37,561 bases of DNA from contig MU129982.1 in the NCBI GenBank assembly GCA_015039465.1, positions 19,742 through 57,302 on the forward strand, in the 5' to 3' direction. A program made the position numbers and the translations under genes. Of this stretch, positions 1 to 9,864 are shown in pieces. The DNA comes from Phlegmacium glaucopus (lineage: Eukaryota > Basidiomycota > Agaricomycetes > Agaricales > Cortinariaceae). The notes beneath the pieces were generated by a model. That model ran no database searches. It saw nothing but the letters and a program-made list of their open reading frames with translations, and was not told where the DNA came from. Position 1 is the stretch's first letter. Each line of letters starts with the position of its first letter.

Positions 1-1300
1 TAAGGAGTGAGCGAGAGAATATATAAAACGTAAGTTGTTTAGGTAAGCAATTCATAGGATGTTGAATCTTTTGTTTTTGATTAAAAGGCTTTGTTTGCGT
101 TACCGTCTATCTTAACGTGTTCTGGGAGTAAATCTCTGGGAAGGATTAGTAAGATTAGGAGTAATGCTCCGGGAGTCCCGTGAAGATTAATGATGGCCTT
201 ATAGGCTTCGACTTCGATAGGAAAGGAATTTGGTTTGAACCTGATTACGGGTATTACTGTCTTAACGACGTACCCTGGTTGTTCGGGTTCTACTGGATAA
301 CTATGTCCTTCTTCGCAATGCTCACCGCCTTCTCGTGCTCTTTCTTCAGGTTCGTGTCTTCCTTGCTCTTAATCTGTCGCTTTCCGTGCTTAACCTATCT
401 TTCTTCGGCTTTTACTCACTAAAGCTACAAGTGGTCCGGTAGCTACTGAAGTAATATGGCGCTGGTCGACGGAAGCGGGAGGTAGCAGACCTGCTGAAGC
501 TCAAACATCTCGATACCATAAAATGAGTTCTTCCGACGTATCTGCGTAGCTGATTAGTGGCATACGTTATACTTCTACGGAAGTCGTAGTGGTTCCTACT
601 GCTAAGTGAGAGGGAAGCTGGGTACCGCAGCTACTTCCGAAGTTCCTTGCAGTAAGGCCTATGCCTGAACAGCACCGCTGTTTACTGATAACGATCTTGG
701 TGCGATCAAGTCGTGGAGCGGTTAGCTACCGGCTGTTTCGTATAAGTTCGCTAACGCGTCAAAAAGTACTTGGAGCTTCATGTGGGTATATCCGTAGCGG
801 GCAAACCTCTCGCCAGCAACGAATATATAGTCCGCGCTCGATCCGCATTAACCGTGCTGGTCGAGTTCGTCTTGTTCCGGAAGTTGTAGCGATAGTAGTT
901 GCTATTAAACGAGGTTTGGTAGGTGTCTCTCCACGACCTATTACTCGTCTGTTCATACTAAGTCCAGTCAGTAGGACAGCGGGAGGAAAACGTTGCAAAA
1001 TTTGATTGAATTTTGAAAAAAGAGGGAAAAGGAAGCAAGAACCGATACAAGAAACGTAGTGCGTAGTAACGTAGTAACGTAGTAACGTAGAAAACGCTGC
1101 ATGGTATGTAAACGGACGTAGTAACGTAGTAACAGCATTGCTGTACAAACGATCAAGAGCGAGACAAGAGTGAGAGTTAGCGAGAGAAAGGAGTTCGTCA
1201 CTCTTGTCACGTTGATCGTAGTCTCAAAGACTTAATTCTAATCTACAATCATTCCTCACTATGATGGAGAATGTTACCTATCTTATATTACATAATGAGA
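1..1300. other. Low-complexity region, possible retroelement debris
   Basis: No intact gene is recognisable here. Read on the minus strand, a leader-like stretch rich in repeats (about 1250 to 970) is followed by a short open frame beginning near 980 that is rich in Arg and Thr, and then by sequence with many stops. That layout would suit the 5' end of a degenerate LTR element, but no protease, reverse transcriptase or integrase motif is visible and no LTR pair was found. The open frames at 180-422 and 661-1005 (plus) match nothing I know. Confidence 0.25.
1054..1133. repeat. Short tandem repeat, 8-bp unit ACGTAGTA
   Basis: The 8-bp unit acgtagta is repeated about four and a half times at 1054-1090, with one early mismatch. 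It occurs again about twice at 1116-1133 after a 25-bp interruption. This is seen directly. Such a repeat may belong to the leader or LTR of a decayed retroelement, but nothing proves this. Confidence 0.8.
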
Positions 1301-1352
1301 TATGATCTCCTTTTTAGAGTTCCATTTGGGATTTACCAGTCTTTCTCCTACC

Positions 1353-2706
1353 ATGGCCAATAGCGTTATCTATCGTGATTTACTCTTGAAGCAACAGCAT
1401 GGCTTGCCTTTATGGAAGCCTGATCCTAATGCAAACCTCCCAGAGGCATACACAAAAGAAGGCATCAGTGTTGGTGATGTTGGACTCCTGACAGATGATG
1501 GTGGATTTGACTACCTGTTCAACATACATGCTGAGGCACATGACCCAGTCAACCAGTTTTTGGGCACGCCGACATCTTTCCATCACCTCCCTCTCGATCC
1601 TGCCACCAACATTCATAAAATTGAACTTTTTCATCCTAAAAAAACTTGCATTATGCGCAATGTTAGCATCATGTATGTAATTATTTGTTCATCATCCTTG
1701 CCTTGTTTATCTTCTGGATAGGCCAGCCACTGATGTCAGCCTTGTGGTGGAGTCTACCATAACTAAGGAACATGCTGCTATGCTTGTCCTTCCCCATGGT
1801 GCCAACCGTTATCAAGCAAAGGCCTATGATGAATACAAGACCTATGTCATTGAGCATGGCAAGTCATGGTATGAATATCTCAATCAAGTCCAACAACGTG
1901 GAGCAAGGAATAACTCCTTGTACTTGGTGACTGGCTGTGATAAGACTCGTTCATGGGGACTTGCAGCTGGGTCACCACACCAAGAATGCACTGTGGCTGG
2001 GTCACTAGCCTTGGGGACTTCAGACTTCCATGCATCTTGGGTCAATGCAGGTGGGGTGGAAAGTTGACATTATCCTGGGTCAATTCCAGACATCACTGAA
2101 GACAAGAACCAATGTGTCTTTGCTCGAGGCTTTGTCATTGGAATCAATGAAAATTTCTTCAGAAAGAAGTGGGTGGGCCCAGTGCACAGCAAGAAAATTG
2201 GCTCTTTATCCCCAGCTATCAGCAACAGCATATCATTTCAGTCTCCTCCTGGACAGAGTACATCATCTCAAGATTTGGCCAATGAGTCCAGCCCCGGTGA
2301 CCTACAAGATCAAGAGTACTGGGATATGACAGATTTTGACAATTCTGACAGCACATCTAATGTCATTGTCTGGGACTACCCTGAATATCCCAAGCCAGTC
2401 AGTCCTATTTCTTAACAAAGCATATCAACTACTTAAAGGCATGTCAGGTGTTGAGTCCCAGTTCCTATGTCTGTGAACATCTCCTGTCTTCTGTAAGTAA
2501 TTGCTCCCATCTTGCAAGTGCTGATCTGAACTTGTGCCCAGCAACCTGATATCGATATTGTCATGGTTCACGATAACGATTGGATCATGGCAACTTCCAG
2601 CGATGTGGAAAATATCTTTACATCCGATGGAACGGACTATGAGCGCCTCACGGCTCGTGTTCTGGAACAATGCCAGTTACAAGTTGCACAAGGCAAGTTG
2701 GTTTGA
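1353..2706 (+). pseudogene. Agaricomycete orphan-family protein, probably disrupted
   Basis: I recognise this as a protein family expanded in agaric fungi with no assigned function. It starts MANSVIYRDLLL and contains the conserved patterns GDVGLLTDDGGFDYLFNI, AMLVLPHGA, SLYLVTGCDK and, near the end, IVMVHDNDW. Exons read as 1353-1672, 1722-2397, 2448-2492 and 2542-2706. All three introns have good GT-AG ends and are 49-50 nt long. In exon 2 a TGA at 2065-2067 interrupts a frame that is otherwise conserved on both sides. Either this is a nonsense mutation, or a 39-nt in-frame intron (2051-2089) removes it. That intron would be unusually short for this genome. Without the stop the product would be about 400 residues. 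No signal peptide or membrane segment is seen. The role is unknown. Confidence 0.7.
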
Positions 2707-3109
2707 GGTTTTGCACCCCATGGTCATTGTTGACAGTTATTCAAGGAGCGGCTATGCTCATCTCTACTAGTAGTACAAAGACATGAGTTCCATATGTGCG
2801 CTTCAGCTACTGATATCTCTCGTTATCTTGTCATTGTTATTATAGTTAGTCTCATATTTTCACTAGTACTCCTTTGTACAGTATCCTACCAAATTCACGT
2901 CTCATGTTCTTCTGACCGGCAATGTGAGGCTCATTGTAAGCCTGGATGCCAGTCTTACTCGTCTGTTGAGGTTTCCTTATCTTATCTTTTATTCACGTCA
3001 CACGATCAGACAGTATATAGGGAGATTCTCATTTCCTATTTCGATATTCTTACCGTTACGCTCGTACTCGTATCTGTCTCGTTCTCGACAATACAACGTG
3101 GTCCTATCA
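2707..3109. other. Intergenic, no recognised gene
   Basis: A plus-strand open frame (2794-3186) has a hydrophobic N-terminal stretch, but it lacks family resemblance and overlaps sequence that is homologous to a gene flank elsewhere in the window. I see no supported gene. Confidence 0.4.
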
Positions 3110-3600
3110 AGCTGTGTGACCGCTCAGTGAGGCTTCTCCGACAGGCAGCCTTTCACTCATCAATCTACGGGAGGATATGTAAGTAACAAATTCGGCCGTT
3201 CTTGAAGTTGGTTTTCACTTTCTACATCTCCCTCAAATCATGGTCCGCTACTGACACTAATCTCCCTGCCAGCACTCAGTCTCCTTCCCTCAAATAGCTA
3301 TCCTCACGATGAACCAAAGATTCATATAAGCCGTTGAGTCCAGAAAGCATGTTGGTTAACCATATGTGCAAGTTGACGCTCTGATCTATGGACTTTTCGA
3401 GACTTTTAGAAGGACCATGGCCCTTACTCTGTAGTTGAAGGCGGACCGAAAAACAGTCAAAATCAATGTCAGCATACGAGTATCTACAAAAGTGAAGAAA
3501 GGTTCTCGTTACCATATTCTGGATAACTTGAATCAACACCCTCATCTCCCTGGATCGCCTGTCCAATATCCTGTGCGAAACCTGATTTATATCTGTCATA
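3110..3600 (-). repeat. Inverted partial copy of the TPR-CHAT 3' flank and NF-X1 relic flank
   Basis: On the minus strand, the stretch from about 3300 down to 3110 (gttcatcgtgaggatagc, followed by a ggagattag motif) aligns by eye with 20031-20200 and 27128-27290, the sequences just 3' of the two TPR-CHAT genes. From 3620 to 3300 it aligns with 19540-20030, for example at the shared word aagggccatgg. It is therefore a diverged third copy of this flank, inverted relative to the others. A 113-codon minus-strand open frame lies here (3276-3617), but it matches no family I know. Confidence 0.6.
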
Positions 3601-5338
3601 ATTTTTCCTAAAAACAATGAAAAACATACTAAGACTTGCGAGATTTACCGCAAGGCGCCGTGCAGGGTTCGCAATCAGCACCGTGACAGAGACGTTCACA
3701 GTGATGGAATCCGCATTTCATGAGTCTAATAGAACAGATAAAAGAAGCAATTGTCAGTGATTAATCCACAATAAATCGAGCTGGAAATGTAAGGAGCGGT
3801 TTCTCAAACACATACTTTCAACAGACGGTACCCACAAAACATTTTTTCAGTTTCAAAAGAACAACGGACATTCGGGACGATTTTCTTTCCGCATGCACAT
3901 CGCTTGCTCGCAAGGAAGGGGCGAGGACAGGAGATGGTGTCGTCGTGGCATCAATGACAAGTTACAGGATGGTTACAAGGAGGTGGTGGTCGAGGACAGG
4001 GATAACAACATTCCATCAAAGAATAGGAGTTCAGATACTGTACGTCCGCAAGCGCATATAAGCTGTCGAAAGAGTCAAGATTTCATCAGCTCAATGCATG
4101 ATAGAGAGTAGGATACAATTTTAGCTGACCTCCTTGAATGAACCCCTGAGACATGGTTGCCACAGGAAAGCGACTTTCCACATGCAAGATCATTCATGAA
4201 AACCGCCCTGATCGTCACCTATTCCTGGATTACATCAACAACGCATTTTTTGCCTTTCTTCCCTGTGGCAACAACGAGCGACGCAAGAGGGCAACAAACC
4301 ATCCACTGGCAGCACTCATGCTCGGAGAACTTAACAAGACTTATTGACACATGATTTCCTTCTCATCCGCACCTGCCGCAGAAGTGGAGCGTATTTGATA
4401 GCACGCTCTTTGGTTGTTACCCCACGCCTGCATGGTCGGACGGTCTGGACGATGCATAGTGGGCAGGAACACTTGTGGCTTTTGACTGTGAACAGATGCG
4501 AACATACGAGATGATCGATGAGGTTTGGAGCAGAAAGAGTTGCACATTGGGATGGGGTTGGAGCAATCCGAACTAGCTGGGAATGTGAATTGTGGTACCT
4601 CTGAGGACGGAGGGTGCAATTGTGTATTGGGCGACCATGAACAGTGCTAGTGAGCGCTAGTGAGCGAGGACACATCGCAGGTTCAGACGAGGGTGGATGG
4701 CAAGACTTTCAACACCTACATTTTCCAGACACGGGGGGTGTTGAGATTTGAGTACATAAACAAGAAAACGACAATGCAAACCTTTGACAAATGTTACCCA
4801 CCAAACATCCTCCCGATCTAGGGTGATTAATTGATTCTCCTTCGACGAAACCCTGAACTCCCTCGCCCTCTCCAAAATCCACCATTTTCTGTTCCTCCCA
4901 CACCAGCACGTCGCTAGGTCCGTCCGAGAACACCTTCCATAATCTCCATTGTGAAGAACCTTCTTTGCCTCAACTGAGAGTCCTTGAGCAAGTGTTGCCG
5001 CAAGATAAATGGCGTATATTTTTACCTCTGACACTATATCGGAAGGTCAGGATCTTCTTCCTTGGATAGTAGCATTCTGAACGCGTCATAGCTTGGCATG
5101 GTAGACAGGGACCTGACAAGGGCGTGGACAAGGGTGACCACAGCCGTTCTCTCGTGGACGAGAACACGAATTTCCACAAGAATGTGGTACGATTAAACGG
5201 GCAGCCTTCTGTTTGGGTGTTGAATGACAAAAAAATTATACGAGGTGCATAAGAGATACGGATATAGTGTATAGAATACAAGAGACATACCAGAAGGAAT
5301 GGTTTCTCGTTTGATTTAACATCCAGGACATCCAACAA
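3600..5338 (-). pseudogene. NF-X1-type (FAP1-like) zinc-finger protein relic
   Basis: Read on the minus strand, this holds decayed cysteine-rich repeats of the NF-X1/FAP1 family, nuclear zinc-finger proteins with RING-like and NF-X1 repeats. In order one can read VPHSCGNSCSRPRENGCGHP and GPCLPCQ (about 5200-5080), LSCGNTCSR (about 5000), TCWCGRNRKWW (about 4900), a CCPLASLVVATGKKGKKCVV block (about 4290), then CGFHHCERLCHGADCEPC and TAPCGK (about 3720-3640). These pieces lie in several frames, separated by stops and lost cysteines, and no continuous spliced frame can be built. Traces of intron boundaries remain, for example a GT near 5290 with an AG near 5209. The N-terminal RING and the C-terminal R3H regions are not seen. 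This is a pseudogene rather than a variant gene, because zinc ligands are lost and the frames change repeatedly. Confidence 0.75.
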
Positions 5339-5543
5339 TATTGAGGCCTGAGGTACTTGTGCTTAATGATGAACGGTTAAAAGAGACGATTCTGGTACGG
5401 CAGGGTGCTCAAAGCGCGAATCAAGGACCAAGGTTGAGAATGGCGACGACTGCTGCACGTGCATCTTGTGAAGCAAAAATCAGGTGAGGGGCGATCAAAA
5501 GCAGGGCTGCATTACTCACCAACCACGTACAGATACGCCACAC

Positions 5544-6803
5544 ATGTCGGAATACAGACACAAGCGCAAGCGCAGTCTGAAGGACTCAACTGTCGACATT
5601 TCGAGGATGAGAATGGCGCTAAATCATCTCGAAGCCCTCAAGGAAGAGTTGGATGGGATTGAAGAAACGGAGGAGGAATTGCAAAATATCTCAGACGATG
5701 TCCTTGCGCTAGACTCGGAGGACGCACTAAGGGGTGCCAAGAAACCAGTGCGTTGCATATTTCTCACATTTAATTTATGTGCTGTTTTTACGAATGATGC
5801 TCTAGAGACTGGACTTCTCAACCGTTGTATCGGAAGACCTCAAGAAAGCAGGCGTCATCAGGAAATGTCTGGTTTTTCTGCCCGAAAAGATATCCGAGTT
5901 AATGAGTGTTATGACCACAAAAGCGAGGGCTGAAAATTTGGATCTACACTCCCGACTCAGGAAGATCTATGCACGCGTTAACATGGATGTGCGTCTCACG
6001 TTAATCACCTTTTGCGTTCACTGGTCTAAAAACGAATACTTGCTTGTAGTATTCACCAAGTTCTCGCATGATTCTTGATGCGATACTTCTCGCATTGGCG
6101 GAGATTGTCTCCGCTGAAAAGAGAGGCGTTGCCATTCTTCCGGGGATGAGGATTGCTCAAGAAGATGGGGTCCAAATCTCTCACCCTGTTACAGGATATG
6201 AATTATGGTTGAGTGGTAATGTTGACTATGCAGTTATTGAGTACGATGATGAGGCGGACTATAAGGGTGAGTCAGATCATCACGCACCGTCGCTCCGCAA
6301 TCTGCTTCACGGCCTTCTCAGACCGCTTGCTTGCCCCTGGTGGATCCAGAGAGGATGCACTCGATATTGCAAAAGGACTCATGTTCCTTGTTGAAGCCAA
6401 ACGTCAGAGTCCCGGGCAGCACTTGGTCACCCACACCCCAGAAGCCGTTAGTCAGGCGATTGCATTATTGAAGTCCGCAAAGTACGTCAGCACTGCCAGC
6501 TTTACTTCGTCATCTGAGCATTAGCTTCCAGCCTTCCAGAGGTCCGTTTCTGTCTATCTGATGGGCAGGCATGGATTTTCTTTATCTTGAAGTCGGAAAA
6601 CGGGACAATGACATACTACGAATCGGCAGTACGCAGTCTGAGCAGAGACACCCTAAAGAACACCGACTTGCCCTTATGCGAGATTGTGCAGCTTGTTTGT
6701 GAATGGGTAAGCTTTTCTATTAATACGCATATCTACTTCTCATGGACAATGCTCATTTCTCCAGCTGAGGCCTACCATGACTGATCTGTTTGAATTACTG
6801 TAG
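5544..6803 (+). CDS. Conserved fungal protein with PD-(D/E)XK nuclease-like signature
   Basis: A clean six-exon model reads 5544-5747, 5806-5988, 6050-6266, 6322-6481, 6532-6706 and 6765-6803, giving 325 residues. All introns are GT-AG and 50-61 nt. The N-terminal third is charged and probably helical (EELDGIEETEEELQNISDD). The C-terminal part contains GYELWLSGNVDYAVIEY, then RLLAPGG, then LMFLVEAKRQ, LPEVRFCLSDGQAWIFF and TYYESAVRSLSR. An Asp in a strand (NVDYAVIEY), followed after about 30 residues by a strand with ExK (VEAKR), is the pattern of PD-(D/E)XK nuclease folds. I know similar proteins from agaric genomes, where they are unnamed. The nuclease assignment is inference from the motif. 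Start chosen: the Met of MSEYRHKRKRSL opens the frame that splices cleanly. An in-frame ATG at 5484 upstream is possible. Confidence 0.8.
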
Positions 6804-8124
6804 TGCAGGAGTTGCCAGGAGTTGCCCCTTCGGAGAAGAGCGAGATGCTAGCGAGGTGGCGGTAATTCCGATCTAAGTTACATCAACGTTGCGAAACAAT
6901 TCTCTGATCGTCTCCCTGCAATGGCGCTCTCCCTCCATCCGCTTGAACTGTCGATGAGCGAATTGTAGAGATAGGTGCCCTCCTCGTAAAATTTGATAAG
7001 AATGAAGTTGTACTCACCATAGCTGAAGATCGGTAGGCAGGATGGAGGAGGAAAGCCTAGAAGAGCCTTGACGGACGCTGTAAGTCGTGATGGTGCGGGT
7101 TCGCAATCAGCCGTACGAGTGAGAGGTGAGCAAGGGATAACGACATCAGAAGACGTTAGATTGGGTCATCCCCTCCCCAAGGTAAGACTAACTCACGTCA
7201 CCGCTGTTGTTTATCCTTTCCCTCTTCCACAACCGACGCGTCCGACTGTTCGAATGGCTCACATATCAAAGTTCCACATCGCTGTTAGTCTACGATACGT
7301 AGAACGGTAAATCCCGACATCCACTCACCATTTTCCGACCTTGGATACATCGTTCATGAGCCCTGAGCCCTACCTTATCACCGTTGCGGGAACTTTCGTC
7401 CCAGGAGCTTTGGCGGAAAAAAGAGCGACCAAGGGATATTGAAGTAATGGAATGCTAGGAATAGCGATAGTAATTGATATAACCCAAATATAACCTTGAA
7501 ACCAAATCACATTCCTCTACAATCTCTAACAACATTCAACAATTGGAATTCGACCGCCATAGGTAATATTTTACGACAGTTACAAAGGTCTTTTGGTGTG
7601 TAAGGAATGAAGGTGGAGATTGCCCAGATGCCTTGGTGACAAAGCGGGGGCCGGCATGATTACGTAATGTTATGCTCACTTTTTGTTTGACTAGGTATCC
7701 CAAACAGTAGTAAACAACAACCATTGTTAGGTTCGGATCCCCTGAACAGGACAAAGCCCAAACGAACAATGGACGAATCGACAATGAGTGGACATCAGCA
7801 TTGTCGCGGCCTCAAGGCGGAGGATAGCCAACACATAAATACCTGGTGGCATTCAAAGTGAAATATCCCAACAGGTTCTCCCCTGAACACGCTTCGTTGT
7901 CTCGACACCTAATATCCGCCTTCAAGTTATTGCTTCGCTGTCTCAGGAGGTACTTTCAAAATTCCATTGGCAATCCAAAGATAATTCCTAATTTTTATTA
8001 CCAGATAGTTACCATTCACCGACGTTAACGAATTTCAACACTTTCAATCTTTTCAATATCCGAATCGCTAGTCGATCATTTTCACGTTTTCTTGCTTTTC
8101 TATTCAACGTATTTCACGACTAGC
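6804..8124. other. Intergenic region upstream of the BTG-family gene
   Basis: Several short open frames (for example 7068-7310 plus and 7536-7784 minus) have no recognisable motif. An A/T-rich word (cataaatacctgg, near 7831) sits about 290 bp before the downstream start codon and could be core promoter sequence, but this is weak. No repeat or RNA gene was seen. Confidence 0.4.
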
Positions 8125-9144
8125 ATGGCTTTCTCAACTTCCACGATGGTCCCCACCAGCATCTCTCAGGCCATTAACTTCTTAACACGTCCCTTGATTC
8201 TCAGTCAGGAGTCCGATATGATCCACTCACTTCAAATGATCCTTCGCTCCACTCTCCAGGCTGTTTATTCCGCAGCCCGTTCTTCACGGCTCGTTCTTTC
8301 ATTGTCAGTCTCTTCTCTTCCTCCTCGTCCCATTTATGCGGCATGCATAGCCTCTGGACTTCAGTGGTGCGAATGGATTGCCCTACTCGGTTCTCGGGAT
8401 TTCGATCTTGTCATCGAACCCCATACCGTTTCTGTTAATTATGTTGGTCCCAACCCTCAAACTATTATCCTGTGGTCCGAACCCCTTAGCACCCCCGTTA
8501 AACGCCCTCTTCTCTCCCGGCCCAATTTCCATAATCTCCATGTACCCATCAGCAAACTCGGACAACAGTCTCTCATGCAAGCGTCCCTCAAAGCCACGAT
8601 AGGCTCGGCTCAAGCTCGTGCTAACACACGCACACTTGCTCAGCAGCTCCTCGAGTCTGACCATAAGCAAGAAGCCGATGAAATTTTCGCCATGATCTCC
8701 AAAACCGCTATAATCTCTCCTACTCCGACCCGCGAAAAGTTCTCCATCGACATTCCCATAAATGCTTTCCCTTCTCCACTCTCTTCTCCTGAGCTCCTCT
8801 CCCCTGCAACTTCCAGACCTAGTTCTCGTTCTTCGACTTTCTCAGCATTGTCTTTCTCAGATACCGAAAGCATAACTTCCGCATCTTCGACCTCTTCAAC
8901 GTCCGACCTTTTCAGTTCCACCAAACCTCGAAACACAACCACTTTCGTTCCACGCCCAACTCGCGTCTTCATTAACAATGACAAGAAAGATGTCACGAAA
9001 TACCTTTACCAAGGTGGGGTTAGCACCGTCCTTACTGGCGGTGTGATGCTCGGTGGACCAGCTGCGGCTAAGAACCGAGTTGCCAAGGCCACCAGCCAAA
9101 ATTCTTCTTCGGCCAGCTCCTGGAGACGTACTGCTCGCGTTTAA
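8125..9144 (+). CDS. BTG/Tob (anti-proliferative protein) family member
   Basis: A single-exon frame of about 339 residues. The N-terminal half matches the BTG/Tob domain. It has the opening SQAINFLTRPLI helix, a helix with SLQMILRSTLQAVY, then GLQWCEWIALLGSRDFDLVI, EPHTVSVNYVG and QTIILWSE. The segment with W, FDL, EP and the final W corresponds to the conserved second half of the domain. In animals BTG/Tob proteins bind the CAF1 deadenylase of the CCR4-NOT complex and slow growth. The fungal role is inferred by family only. The C-terminal half is rich in Ser, Thr and Pro, low in complexity (about residues 210-290) and probably disordered, ending in a Gly-rich GGVSTVLTGGVMLGGPAAA segment. 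Start chosen at MAFSTSTMV. An upstream in-frame ATG (8092) would add 11 residues, but they look like leader sequence. Confidence 0.8.
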   Translation: MAFSTSTMVPTSISQAINFLTRPLILSQESDMIHSLQMILRSTLQAVYSAARSSRLVLSLSVSSLPPRPIYAACIASGLQWCEWIALLGSRDFDLVIEPHTVSVNYVGPNPQTIILWSEPLSTPVKRPLLSRPNFHNLHVPISKLGQQSLMQASLKATIGSAQARANTRTLAQQLLESDHKQEADEIFAMISKTAIISPTPTREKFSIDIPINAFPSPLSSPELLSPATSRPSSRSSTFSALSFSDTESITSASSTSSTSDLFSSTKPRNTTTFVPRPTRVFINNDKKDVTKYLYQGGVSTVLTGGVMLGGPAAAKNRVAKATSQNSSSASSWRRTARV

Positions 9145-9864
9145 AGCGACAGATGATCTGACATTTTCATGACGACGATGCCATTTATTTCTCACAATGA
9201 ACAATCTACAAGCCTGCCTCTGTATTTCTATTTTGTAACACTGATATATTCACTTAACGCCTAGATCCTCTTCTTTCTTGTAGCCTATTCACCCACTTTG
9301 TTTTTTTGTTTTGGTTTTGATCCTAAATTTCTCAACCATGTGTGTAACTTACTTTTATCTCTCTTGCATTCTAAATCATAATTACTTCTGTTTCTGGCCT
9401 GGACTATCGCAGACTTGCCCTAAGTACCTTGATGCATCCTCTTTGTTTTGGCTTAGACGTTCGCTTGACTCCTTTCCATCGCCATGGTGAGTTCCTTTCA
9501 CAACGTGATTCCAATTTGACTTTCCTTAGAAGAGCACTTAAAGGCGTGTCCTCTTACGCGAAGGTTACTCAGGCTCTAATGGTGGCGTGAACGCTTTTCT
9601 GAGCACGTGATGTAAGGATGTCCGAGGGCCGGGCCGTCGAGCGCCAGTCGTGCGAGTCCGTAGCGCTCATTGTCTACTGCTGCGAATTAAGACTTGTAGG
9701 TGCTTTTAAATCCTATATACTCGGACTCCTACCTTTATGAAACTATTCTTATGTATACCAGATGATGCATAACGTATCTCTATTATCTACAGCTTGCACT
9801 GACTACCACACATGGGATGGCTTGTCTAGGGATTCTCCGGGCACAAGTCAGGCGTTTCGACAAT
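9145..9864. other. Intergenic between the BTG-family gene and desaturase A
   Basis: This holds the convergent 3' ends of the BTG-family gene (plus) and desaturase A (minus). T-rich stretches around 9280-9330 fit a 3' untranslated region. A small open frame overlapping the desaturase end (9762-10067 plus) is a shadow. No further gene is seen. Confidence 0.5.

Noticed and set aside
661..1148. Overlapping open frames on both strands (114 and 129 codons)
   Set aside because: Both are rich in Arg from low-complexity sequence and hit no known motif. Kept only as possible retroelement debris.
8383..8996. Minus-strand open frames within the BTG-family gene
   Set aside because: They are shadows of a Ser/Pro-rich coding region on the plus strand.
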